From positions 1 to 18,297 of the forward strand of contig DASYNW010000042.1 of NCBI GenBank assembly GCA_036008325.1: 18,297 bases of DNA. Reading direction: 5' to 3'. Below the pieces are notes generated by a model. The model worked only from the letters and a program-made list of their open reading frames with translations. It did no database searches and had not been told where the DNA came from. Below, in pieces: positions 1 to 6,706 of this stretch; the first letter of the stretch is position 1; every line of letters begins with the position of its first letter. Source of the DNA: AP-15 sp036008325 (lineage in GTDB: Bacteria; Pseudomonadota; Alphaproteobacteria; ATCC43930; CGMCC-115725). The translations under genes were made by a program, and so were the position numbers.

Positions 1-1
1 G

Positions 2-193
2 GCCGGCAAGCACATCATCAACGTCTTTGTCCTGCCGGCGCGGCCCGGCGATTTCGGCGAGACCTTGACCCGCCGCGGCTATACCTTGCACCACTGGAAG
101 GAAGGCGACATCGGCTATTGGGCGGTATCCGACGCCGCCGCTGACGAGTTCGGCAAATTCGAGCACGACTTTCGCAAGGCGACCGGGGGCTGA
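2..193 (+). CDS. Anti-sigma factor, C-terminal part (partial)
   Basis: Only the last 63 codons are in the window, ending in TGA at 191-193; the gene begins upstream. The tail contains the segments HIINVFVLPA, YTLHHWKEGD and GYWAVSD, with aromatic and Ser-Asp residues in the order seen at the C-termini of ChrR/RskA-type anti-sigma factors that tether an ECF sigma factor at the inner membrane ('...HVVHWTRGGMTYWAVSD...'). By analogy this would be the periplasmic domain that follows a single membrane helix, but neither the helix nor the zinc-binding N-terminal domain is visible here. The match is from pattern memory over a short stretch, so the family call is moderate. pyrF starts 40 bases downstream on the same strand. 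Confidence 0.6.
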   Translation, partial: AGKHIINVFVLPARPGDFGETLTRRGYTLHHWKEGDIGYWAVSDAAADEFGKFEHDFRKATGG

Positions 194-233
194 GCCTCGA
201 TCCTGCACCAATCCGAGATGGGGGATTTCGCCG

Positions 234-1001
234 ATGACGGATAGGACCGGCGCGCGGCGACAGGCTGATCAGCGCTCGCTCGCGGCGACAGACCGGCTGA
301 TTGTCGCGCTCGATGTGCCGACGGCCAAGGAAGCCAGCCGCATCGTCGACGATCTCGGGGATATCGTCGGGTTCTACAAGATCGGCCTGATGCTGCAACT
401 CGACCCGGATCTGAGACCGCTGGTCGAGCGGCTGATCGGGCAGGGCAAGGGCGTCTTTCTCGATTTCAAATATATCGACATCCCGGCGACCATCGAAGGC
501 ACGGTCAGGGCTGCGTCCGGGCTCGGGGTCAGGTTTATGACCGTGATCGGTGAAAGTCAGGTGGTCCGCGCGGCGGTGAAGGGGCGGCGGGGCAACTCGG
601 ATCTGAAGATATTGGCGGTTACGCTGCTGACCGGGATGTCGGAAAACGACATGCAGAAGGAGTACAGCACAACTTCGTCGATCGACGAATTCGTGAGCAG
701 GCGGGCCACGGAAGCCGCGGCGCTCGGATGCGATGGGGTTATCTCGTCGCCCAACGAAGCCGGACTGATCCGGTCAGCGGTGAAGAAGGACGGCTTCCTG
801 ATCGTGACGCCCGGCATTCGGCCGACAGGGACCGAGCCCGGGGATCAGAAACGAACGGCAACGCCGCGCGATGCGATTCTGAACGGCGCCGATCATCTGG
901 TGGTCGGCCGCCCGATCGTCCAGCAGCGGGATCGGCGCGAGGCGGCGCAGCGGATCATCGCGGAAATCGCGGCGGCGTCGAGCGAATATCGGGCCGGTTG
1001 A
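234..1001 (+). CDS. pyrF: Orotidine 5'-phosphate decarboxylase
   Basis: This enzyme decarboxylates OMP to UMP, the last step of de novo pyrimidine synthesis, in the cytoplasm. The 255-residue product is close to family length. The active-site set is complete: Asp27 in ALDVP, Lys49 in FYKIG, and Asp77, Lys79 and Asp82 in LDFKYIDIP, the DxKxxD signature. The phosphate-binding segments TPGIRP and VVGRPI are near the C-terminus. The ATG at 234 is the first one compatible with an open frame; the ATG at 219 is in a frame that runs into a stop within nine codons. The first 20 residues are basic and precede the barrel, so a slightly later start is possible. It is convergent with hyuB, whose stop lies 39 bases away. 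Confidence 0.93.
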   Translation: MTDRTGARRQADQRSLAATDRLIVALDVPTAKEASRIVDDLGDIVGFYKIGLMLQLDPDLRPLVERLIGQGKGVFLDFKYIDIPATIEGTVRAASGLGVRFMTVIGESQVVRAAVKGRRGNSDLKILAVTLLTGMSENDMQKEYSTTSSIDEFVSRRATEAAALGCDGVISSPNEAGLIRSAVKKDGFLIVTPGIRPTGTEPGDQKRTATPRDAILNGADHLVVGRPIVQQRDRREAAQRIIAEIAAASSEYRAG

Positions 1002-1040
1002 GATGCTCGGCGCCAATTCGAGTGGCCCGCCGGTTTCGCA

Positions 1041-2720
1041 TTATTTCGTCACGAAGCCGTTGGCGAGATCCTCGGCGATCGCTACGGGGTCGCGCTCGGC
1101 CGGGTCGCCCCAGCCGCCGCCGCCGCCGGATTCGAGGATCAGCACATCACCGGGGCGGATCTCGAGGCCGGTCTCCTTGGTTTTGATCGCGCGCGGCGGC
1201 TCACCCTCGGAATAAAGCGTGTAGCGGTGCGGCAGGCCGTCGGCGCCGCCGAGGATGCCGCAGGCGCCGTGGCGCACGCCGTCGCCGGCGGTGTTGCCGA
1301 TCGCCGGCAGGGCGGTCTCGACGACCATCTCGACGATGCCGCCCGGGCCGCCGCGATATCTGCCGGCGCCGCCCGAATCGGCGCGGAATTCATGGCGGCG
1401 GAAGAACAGCGGAAAGCGCAACTCGGTCACTTCGAGGCTGCCGAACTTGATCCCGCCGGCCGCCTGCCATTCGCCGGCACCCGGCCAGCCATCGCCGGCG
1501 GGCGAGGCCCCGCCGCCCGGCCGCGCCTGAAAAAAATGCCAGATGAAGGGCTTGCCCGCTGGGGCGTTCGCCCCGCCGCCGACCGCGGCGCGGGGGTCCC
1601 TGCCCTGGATGGCGATGCGGAACCGGCGGCCCCAGCCAGCCATCGCCCGGTCGGGACAGGCCGGCGCCAACGCCTTGACGATCGCCTCCAGGATCTCCTG
1701 GCCGCAATGGTTGGTGGCGAGCGTCACCGGCATCCCCGGATTGGCCCAGACCACGGTTCCCGGTCGGGCGACGACCGTGATCGGGCGAAAGGTGCCGTCG
1801 TTTTTCGGCGTGTCCGGGTCGATCAGGTAGGAGAGTGCCACCACCACCGCCGAGCGCATGTTCGGGTAGGACGAATTGACAAAGCTCGCCACCTCGTCGT
1901 GGGAATCCGACAAGTCGATGACGAGGTCGCTGCCGCGCTTTTCGACCGTGGCGCGGATATGGATGTCCTGGTTGCCGCGCCCGTCGTCGTCGAGCAGAGC
2001 CTCGCCGCGATAGACACCGTCCCGCCATTGGGCGATGACCGCGCGCGCCTGCCGCTCGGCGCCGTCGAGAACCGCCTCGATCGCGAGGTCGGCGACGGTC
2101 CAGCCGAACTCGCCGGCCAGCGCCAGGAGGCGCCGTTCGCCCAGATGCGCGGAGCCGACCATCGCCGCCAGGTCGCCGCGGAAATCACGCGGATGGCGGA
2201 CATTGGTCGCGATCATCTCGAGCACGTCGCGGCGCAGTTCGCCGCGATCGGACAGCCGCAGCGGGGTGATCCGGATGCCCTCCTGCCAGATGTCGGTGGC
2301 CGCGGCGTTGTAAGCGCCGTGCGTCGCCCCGCCGATATCGCTTTGATGCGCGCGGTTGATCGACCAGAAGCGCGGCACGTCGCCGGCGAACACCGGCACG
2401 AACACGGTCAGGTCGGGAAGATGGTTGCCGCCATGATAGGGGTCATTGAGCAGAAAGACGTCGCCGGGGTGGATGTCGCCGGCAAAAAACTCCGCGACCG
2501 CCTTGGCCGCGTACGGCAACGCCCCGACATGGATCGGGACGTGCTCGGCCTGGGCGATCAGCCGGCCGTCGAGGCCGCAGATCGCGGTCGAAAAGTCGCG
2601 GCTCGAATTGAGGATTTGCGAATAAGATGTGCGCAACATGGCCTCGCCCATCTCTTCGACGATGGCCAGGAGGCGATGGCGGATGATCGACGCCACAATC
2701 GGATCGACACGATCTGCCAA
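1041..2720 (-). CDS. hyuB: Hydantoinase B / 5-oxoprolinase-type subunit
   Basis: This is the beta subunit of the ATP-dependent hydantoinase / 5-oxoprolinase / acetone-carboxylase superfamily (HyuB, PF02538), which opens cyclic amides or carboxylates small ketones. The 559-residue protein opens with the family pattern DPIVASIIRHRL, then SRDFSTAI, HVGALPYA and LLNDPYHGGNHLPD near residues 90-115, and ends with the glycine-rich segment SGGGGGWGDP. The first codon is TTG (complement of 2718-2720), preceded by a GGGGG-type ribosome site; an ATG start would remove conserved N-terminal sequence. The partner HyuA, normally adjacent, is not in this window, so the subunit is either separated from its partner or works with one encoded elsewhere. 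Its substrate cannot be deduced. Confidence 0.9.
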   Translation of the reverse strand: MADRVDPIVASIIRHRLLAIVEEMGEAMLRTSYSQILNSSRDFSTAICGLDGRLIAQAEHVPIHVGALPYAAKAVAEFFAGDIHPGDVFLLNDPYHGGNHLPDLTVFVPVFAGDVPRFWSINRAHQSDIGGATHGAYNAAATDIWQEGIRITPLRLSDRGELRRDVLEMIATNVRHPRDFRGDLAAMVGSAHLGERRLLALAGEFGWTVADLAIEAVLDGAERQARAVIAQWRDGVYRGEALLDDDGRGNQDIHIRATVEKRGSDLVIDLSDSHDEVASFVNSSYPNMRSAVVVALSYLIDPDTPKNDGTFRPITVVARPGTVVWANPGMPVTLATNHCGQEILEAIVKALAPACPDRAMAGWGRRFRIAIQGRDPRAAVGGGANAPAGKPFIWHFFQARPGGGASPAGDGWPGAGEWQAAGGIKFGSLEVTELRFPLFFRRHEFRADSGGAGRYRGGPGGIVEMVVETALPAIGNTAGDGVRHGACGILGGADGLPHRYTLYSEGEPPRAIKTKETGLEIRPGDVLILESGGGGGWGDPAERDPVAIAEDLANGFVTK

Positions 2721-2778
2721 GGCCTTCCCCCTGTGCTTTGCCCGCCGCCCGCCGGCGCGTAGATAGGAGCTTTGCCCG

Positions 2779-3006
2779 ATGCCGCGAAAACCGAACTACC
2801 GGATCGAACGCGCCGAGCGCGACCGCGCCAAGAAGGCGAAAAAGGACGAAAAGATCAAGCAGCAGCAGGAGCGCGCCGCGTTGCGCCGAGCCGGCGACGG
2901 CGGCGAGGACGCCCCCGAGGCCGACTCTGCGGTCAACTCCGGGGCCGACCCCGCGGCCGAGGACGGCGAGCGCCCGCCGGAGCCAAAGCTGCCGGCCGGG
3001 TGGTAG
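2779..3006 (+). CDS. Small charged hypothetical protein
   Basis: This 75-residue protein has an ATG preceded by AGGAG at 2765-2769, nine bases upstream, which supports a real gene. The first 40 residues are rich in Lys, Arg and Glu and probably form a long helix or coiled coil (segments RIERAERDRAKKAKK and KIKQQQERAALRR). The rest is acidic, proline- and alanine-rich and probably disordered. Similar short Lys/Arg-rich proteins beginning 'MPxxPNYR.ER.ERDR' are common hypotheticals in alphaproteobacteria; no function is known to me. It is divergent from hyuB, 58 bases away, so the two may share a control region. A palindromic repeat lies downstream. Confidence 0.6.
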   Translation: MPRKPNYRIERAERDRAKKAKKDEKIKQQQERAALRRAGDGGEDAPEADSAVNSGADPAAEDGERPPEPKLPAGW

Positions 3007-3070
3007 CTGCGGGCGCCGCCCTCGGGGCGCAGCTAGCTGGCGGTGAGAACCTGACATTTGGCACCGCGGA

Positions 3071-3157
3071 GCCCTCACCCGCCTCGTTGCGCTCGGCACC
3101 CTCTCCCGCATTGCGGGAGAGGGGGAACCCGGCCCGCAAGGGCTGGGGGGTGAGGGC
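3071..3157. repeat. Nested palindromic intergenic repeat (REP-like)
   Basis: Two sets of complementary arms are nested. The inner pair, CCCTCTCCCGCA at 3099-3110 and TGCGGGAGAGGG at 3112-3123, is perfect over 12 bases around a single T. The outer pair is GCCCTCACCC at 3071-3080 and GGGTGAGGGC at 3148-3157. Repeats with CCCTCACCC outside and CCCTCTCCC/GGGAGAGGG inside are widespread between genes in alphaproteobacteria. It lies downstream of the small charged gene and of the convergent thioesterase gene and could fold in RNA from either strand, acting as a transcript 3' end, but there is no U-tract. Confidence 0.75.
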
Positions 3158-3209
3158 TTCCACGGCCACGATCCGTCTGATTTTGAGCACCAGACGGCGC
3201 GGTGTCGCG

Positions 3210-3234
3210 GAAAGCTAGGCGGGCGCTAGCTTTC
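3210..3234 (-). terminator. Hairpin over the thioesterase stop codon
   Basis: Perfect 9-base arms GAAAGCTAG (3210-3218) and CTAGCTTTC (3226-3234) flank a 7-base GC loop. The right arm contains the complement of the thioesterase stop codon (3226-3228). The position fits a transcript end, but no T-run follows on the minus strand, so intrinsic termination is unproven; it could instead protect the 3' end. Confidence 0.35.
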
Positions 3235-3717
3235 TGCACAGCCGGCTGTGCCGCGGCCGGCTTCGCGGGCAGCGGGATCGCGGGCCAGGATGGCGCGGCG
3301 CAATCCCGGCGCCAGCGGCGTCTTTTCGCCGGTCGCGGCCACCACCAGGATCAAGACCGCGCGGCCCTCGGCGCACAACCCGCCGCACCAGACCGCGTAT
3401 TCCATCTCGAAGCTGGTGTTGCCGAGCCGGACCGTGCGCGCGCCGACCAGGATGTTCTCGCCATAGCTAAGTGGCCGGCGATAGCGGATGCCGGTCTCGG
3501 CGATGACCGGCCCGGGCGTCGACGCCGACAGCGGCGCCAGGCCCGCGGTTTCGAGATAGCGATTGCGCGCCTCCTCGAACCATTCGAAATAGGCGCGATG
3601 GTTGGCGTGGCCGAACGGGTCGCATTCGCTCCACCGCACCCGATGGTGGATCGCGAACGCCCAGCCGGGCTCCGCCCCGAACCGCGCGAATTCCGCCGCC
3701 TCCGTCTCGCCGGCCAT
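3226..3717 (-). CDS. 4-hydroxybenzoyl-CoA-type acyl-CoA thioesterase
   Basis: This is a 163-residue single hot-dog-fold enzyme of the 4HBT/YbgC/FadM family, which hydrolyses acyl- or aroyl-CoA thioesters in the cytoplasm. The signature segment VRWSECDPFGHANHRAYFEW places the catalytic Asp at residue 33, followed by the expected Asn/His and Tyr/Phe residues at the start of the hot-dog helix. The later segments IRYRRPLSYGE and SFEMEYAVW match the central strands. The C-terminal 25 residues are Ala/Arg-rich and look like an appendix. ATG at 3717 has GGGAG five bases upstream. It is divergent from minC. The substrate is unknown; a link to the CoA chemistry of neighbouring catabolic genes is only inferred. 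Confidence 0.88.
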   Translation of the reverse strand: MAGETEAAEFARFGAEPGWAFAIHHRVRWSECDPFGHANHRAYFEWFEEARNRYLETAGLAPLSASTPGPVIAETGIRYRRPLSYGENILVGARTVRLGNTSFEMEYAVWCGGLCAEGRAVLILVVAATGEKTPLAPGLRRAILARDPAAREAGRGTAGCAES

Positions 3718-3767
3718 TCAAACTCCCACCACTCGCTTGGCCTGCCCGAGGCAAAATTCCGGAAGCC

Positions 3768-3773
3768 ATCATA
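3768..3773 (-). promoter_or_regulatory. Possible -10 box for the thioesterase gene
   Basis: On the minus strand this reads TATGAT, about 50 bases upstream of the thioesterase ATG. It matches the sigma-70 -10 consensus at five of six positions, but no convincing -35 box lies 16-18 bases further upstream. It falls in the 165-base divergent region between the thioesterase and minC, where I found no comparable signal for the min operon. Confidence 0.3.
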
Positions 3774-3882
3774 AGAGCAGAGGTGCGCCGGCACATAGGG
3801 GCGGTGGGTAAAATCGTTGCGGGAGGCGCGATTTGGCGCTAACCCCTCAAATCTTCGCGGTGCGGCTGACGGCGGTTCTCGG

Positions 3883-4599
3883 ATGGCGGGCAATCTCGTG
3901 CAGGGCGCGCTCTTTGCCATCATGGTGGTGCGCGCCGGGCTGTTGCGAGACCCCGCCTTCGAGCAGGATCTCGCCGAGCAGATCGGCCGCAGCCCGCGGT
4001 TTTTTTTGAACGCGCCGGTGGTGCTCGACCTCAGGGACGCCGGCGGATTCGCCGCTGCACCCGATTTTTTCGAGGCCAGGGATACCCTGCGCCGCCATAC
4101 CCTGACCTTGGTCGGGGTGCAGAATGCCGAGCCGGCGCAGCTTGAGGCCGCGGCCGCGTCCGGGCTGGCGAGCTTCGCGCCCACTGCGGCGCAGCCCAAT
4201 CGGCGGCGCCCGCCGCCGGAACCGGTGCCGATCGCCGAGGCGGCGGCGGCCGAACCGCGTGGCGCGCTCGCCGCCCGCACCCGCCTCGTCACCCAGCCGG
4301 TGCGCTCGGGGACCCAGATCTATGCGCGCGGCGCCGATCTCGTCGTCACCGCCGCGGTCAGCCCCGGCGCCGAGATCATGGCCGACGGCAATATCCATGT
4401 GTACGGCGCGCTGCGCGGCCGGGCGCTCGCCGGCGCCGGCGGCGATGTCGAGGCGCGGATCTTTTGCGACCGATTCGAGGCCGAGCTCGTCAGCATCGCC
4501 GGCCATTACCTGGTCAGCGAGCAGATGCCGGCCGCTGACAGGGGCTTGCGGGTGCAGATCGCGCTCGTCGATGAGCGGTTGACCATCGCCCGCAATTGA
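3883..4599 (+). CDS. minC: Septum site-determining protein MinC
   Basis: MinC inhibits FtsZ polymerisation at the cell poles together with membrane-bound MinD. The product is 238 residues if started at ATG 3883. The N-terminal domain (about residues 1-85) contains FAIMVVRAG and FFLNAPVVLDL. A Pro/Ala-rich linker follows (about 100-128). The C-terminal beta-helix domain has VRSGTQIYARG, GAEIMADGNIHVYG and RGRALAGA (about 178-185), the MinD-binding signature. I chose ATG 3883 because the first beta strand aligns just after it, as in E. coli MinC. The frame is open back to a TTG at 3817, which would add 22 residues, and neither start has a strong ribosome site. It is the first gene of minCDE. 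Confidence 0.93.
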   Translation: MAGNLVQGALFAIMVVRAGLLRDPAFEQDLAEQIGRSPRFFLNAPVVLDLRDAGGFAAAPDFFEARDTLRRHTLTLVGVQNAEPAQLEAAAASGLASFAPTAAQPNRRRPPPEPVPIAEAAAAEPRGALAARTRLVTQPVRSGTQIYARGADLVVTAAVSPGAEIMADGNIHVYGALRGRALAGAGGDVEARIFCDRFEAELVSIAGHYLVSEQMPAADRGLRVQIALVDERLTIARN

Positions 4600-4680
4600 C
4601 GCTCAGATTACCCCGGTGGCGGTCGCCGGGGCGGGATCGCCGGGTAGGCCGCCCGACGCCGCCCGCCGGCAGCGCCGGCG

Positions 4681-4714
4681 CGATCGATCGGCGCCGCCCG
4701 GGGCCGATCGATCG
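4681..4714 (+). promoter_or_regulatory. Perfect hairpin in the minC-minD leader
   Basis: Twelve-base arms CGATCGATCGGC (4681-4692) and GCCGATCGATCG (4703-4714) are perfectly complementary around a 10-base GC loop. The hairpin ends five bases before the purine-rich ribosome site of minD (4719-4728). In mRNA it would be very stable and sits where it could affect minD translation, RNA processing or the relative output of minC and minD. Its arms also contain the self-complementary string CGATCGATCG. There is no T-run, so it is not a classic terminator. Its function is inferred from position only. Confidence 0.55.
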
Positions 4715-4734
4715 GGGGAAAGGGGAGGTCTTTA

Positions 4735-5550
4735 TTGGCAGCAAAAGTCATCGTGCTCACGTCCGGCAAGGGCGGGGTCGGCAAGACCACCAGCGCCGCC
4801 GCGGTCGCCGCCGGCCTGGCATTGCGCGGGCATCGCACGGTGGTCATCGATTTCGACGTGGGGTTGCGCAACCTCGATCTGATCATGGGCTGCGAACGCC
4901 GCGTCGTCTTCGATTTTATCAATGTCATCAATGGTGACGCCAAGCTTAACCAGGCGCTGATCAAGGACAAGCGCAACGACAGTCTTTATGTGTTTCCGAC
5001 CTCGCAGACCCGCGACAAGGACGCCTTGAAGCGCGACGGGGTCGAGCGGGTGCTCGACGAATTGAAGGAAACCTTCGACTATATCGTCTGCGACAGCCCG
5101 GCCGGGATCGAGCACGGCGCCATCACCGCGCTTTATTTCGCCGACGAGGCGATCATCGTCACCAACCCCGAAGTCTCCTCGGTGCGCGACAGCGACCGCA
5201 TCATCGGCATCCTCGCCTCGAAGTCGCGGCGCGCCGAGAACAACATGGATCCGGTGGCGATCCATCTGCTGCTGACCCGCTATTCGCCGGAACGGGTCGA
5301 GCGGGGCGAGATGCTGGCGATCGATGACGTGAAGGAGATCCTGTCGATCCCGCTGCTCGGCGTCATTCCCGAATCGCCGTCGGTGTTGCGCGCCTCGAAC
5401 ACTGGGACCCCCGTCGTGTTCGACCCGCAGAGCCCGGCCGGACAAGCCTATCTCGACGCCGTGGCCCGGCTCCTCGGCGAAGAGCGCGAGATGCGCTTTC
5501 TGAAGCCCGAGCGCCGCAATTTTTTCCGCAGCCTGTTCGGTAGGGCGTGA
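4735..5550 (+). CDS. minD: Septum site-determining ATPase MinD
   Basis: MinD is a ParA/MinD-family ATPase that dimerises on the membrane with ATP and recruits MinC and MinE. The 271-residue protein starts with the deviant Walker A box KGGVGKTT (residues 11-18), followed by VVIDFDVGLRNLDLIMG (switch I/Walker A' region) and YIVCDSPAGIEHGA (Walker B region). The C-terminal segment LKPERRNFFRSLFGRA is the amphipathic membrane-targeting helix. The start codon is TTG at 4735, set by an AGGGGAGG ribosome site at 4721-4728 and by the need to keep the N-terminal strand before Walker A. A hairpin lies directly upstream. Its stop overlaps the minE ATG by one base. Confidence 0.97.
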   Translation: MAAKVIVLTSGKGGVGKTTSAAAVAAGLALRGHRTVVIDFDVGLRNLDLIMGCERRVVFDFINVINGDAKLNQALIKDKRNDSLYVFPTSQTRDKDALKRDGVERVLDELKETFDYIVCDSPAGIEHGAITALYFADEAIIVTNPEVSSVRDSDRIIGILASKSRRAENNMDPVAIHLLLTRYSPERVERGEMLAIDDVKEILSIPLLGVIPESPSVLRASNTGTPVVFDPQSPAGQAYLDAVARLLGEEREMRFLKPERRNFFRSLFGRA

Positions 5551-5894
5551 TGGGCCTGCTCGATTTTCTGTTCCCGGAGCGGCGCAATACCGCCGTCGTC
5601 GCCAGGGACCGGCTGAAGATCGTGATGGCGCACGAGCGGGCGAGCCGCGACGCGCCGGATTTTCTGCCGGCCTTGCAAAAGGATCTGCTCGACGTGGTCG
5701 GCCGCTACATCGAGATTCGCGGCGACATGCTGCGGGTCAATGTCGGCCGGTCCGGCGAAACCTCGCTGCTCGAGATCAATGTCGAGCTCGACGGCGCCAA
5801 GATCAAGCCGGTCAAGAACGGTTCCGCCGGCGAAGCGAAGCCGAAGCCGGCGCCCGACCCCGGTTCGCACCCGCCCTGGGTCAAGCCCGGGTGA
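5550..5894 (+). CDS. minE: Cell division topological specificity factor MinE
   Basis: MinE stimulates MinD ATPase and drives Min oscillation, confining the division inhibitor to the poles. The 114-residue protein has the N-terminal MGLLDFLF membrane-contacting segment, the anti-MinCD region RLKIVMAHERA (about 22-32), the LPALQKDLLDVVGRYIEI helix and the SLLEINVEL topological-specificity strand. Residues after about 88 form a Lys/Pro-rich tail (KPKPAPDPGSHPPW) not present in E. coli MinE. ATG 5550 overlaps the minD TGA (5548-5550), indicating translational coupling; a GTG one codon earlier (5547) is also possible. It is the last gene of minCDE. Confidence 0.95.
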   Translation: MGLLDFLFPERRNTAVVARDRLKIVMAHERASRDAPDFLPALQKDLLDVVGRYIEIRGDMLRVNVGRSGETSLLEINVELDGAKIKPVKNGSAGEAKPKPAPDPGSHPPWVKPG

Positions 5895-5997
5895 GGACCG
5901 TTCCAGACTGCGTGGCGGAAAAATGGCTTGGCAAAGTCGGGTTCATCGGGTCCGGCCGCCGCATGCCGCGCGCACCGTAACGAAAAAGGGGAGTGAC

Positions 5998-6690
5998 ATG
6001 GCGACATATGTGCTGATCCACGGGGCCTATCAGGGCGGCTGGATCTGGAAGCCGACCGCGGCGCGCCTGCGCGATGCCGGGCATCTCGTCTACGCCCCCT
6101 CGCTCGACGGCTGCGCCGAGCGGCGCCATCAACTGCGGCCGGGGATCACCATTGAAACCCACGCCGCCGATATCGCCGATCTGTTGTTCTATGAGGATCT
6201 GAACGAGGTCGTGCTGACCGGCACGAGTTCGGGCGGCATGGTGGTGTGCCGGGTGGCCGAGCTTGCCCGCGAGCGGATCGGGCGGCTCGTGTTTGTCGAC
6301 GCGCTGGCGCTCCTCGATGGCGAGCGGGTGGCCCAGATCGTCAACCGGCCGACGCCGCGGGTCACCACCGCACTCGCGGTCGGGCCGTCGCGCGAGGACG
6401 CCGAGAACCGCAGCTTCGCCGATCTCAACCCGGCGGCGCGCGCCTTTGCGCTCGCCCGCTATACGCCGCACCCGATCGCCGCGATGGAAGATCCGGTATC
6501 GCTCCAAAGCTTCTGGACCCAGAAATGGCCGGCGACGGTGATCCGCTGCCGCCGCGCCGCCAACCCGGGCGAGGCGCACCAGCGCCGCACCGCCGAAAAG
6601 CTCGGCGCCAAATACCTCGAAATCGACGCCGGCCACTACCCGATGCTGTCCGACCCGGACGTGCTGGCGCCGTTGCTGATGGCCGGGTGA
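5998..6690 (+). CDS. Alpha/beta hydrolase (esterase-like)
   Basis: This 230-residue protein resembles the compact esterase/methylesterase group of alpha/beta hydrolases (Abhydrolase_6). An oxyanion-hole strand YVLIHGAYQGG lies at residues 4-14. The nucleophile elbow is GTSSGG with Ser77 in the GxSxG position, and the catalytic His213 is in DAGHYPML near the C-terminus. A cap region separates them. No signal peptide is visible, so it is probably cytoplasmic. ATG 5998 has GGGGAG upstream; longer in-frame extensions lack family sequence. The hpaB-like gene starts 16 bases after its stop on the same strand, which suggests co-transcription. It may cleave a carboxylic ester or amide in the same pathway; no substrate can be named. 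Confidence 0.85.
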   Translation: MATYVLIHGAYQGGWIWKPTAARLRDAGHLVYAPSLDGCAERRHQLRPGITIETHAADIADLLFYEDLNEVVLTGTSSGGMVVCRVAELARERIGRLVFVDALALLDGERVAQIVNRPTPRVTTALAVGPSREDAENRSFADLNPAARAFALARYTPHPIAAMEDPVSLQSFWTQKWPATVIRCRRAANPGEAHQRRTAEKLGAKYLEIDAGHYPMLSDPDVLAPLLMAG

Positions 6691-6706
6691 AGAGGGATAG
6701 CGCGAG

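Noticed and set aside
1227..2762. Long plus-strand open frame (511 codons) opposite hyuB
   Set aside because: Its product is a run of Arg/Ala/Asp/Gly without domain motifs, as expected for the antisense of a GC-rich gene; hyuB on the other strand has clear family motifs.
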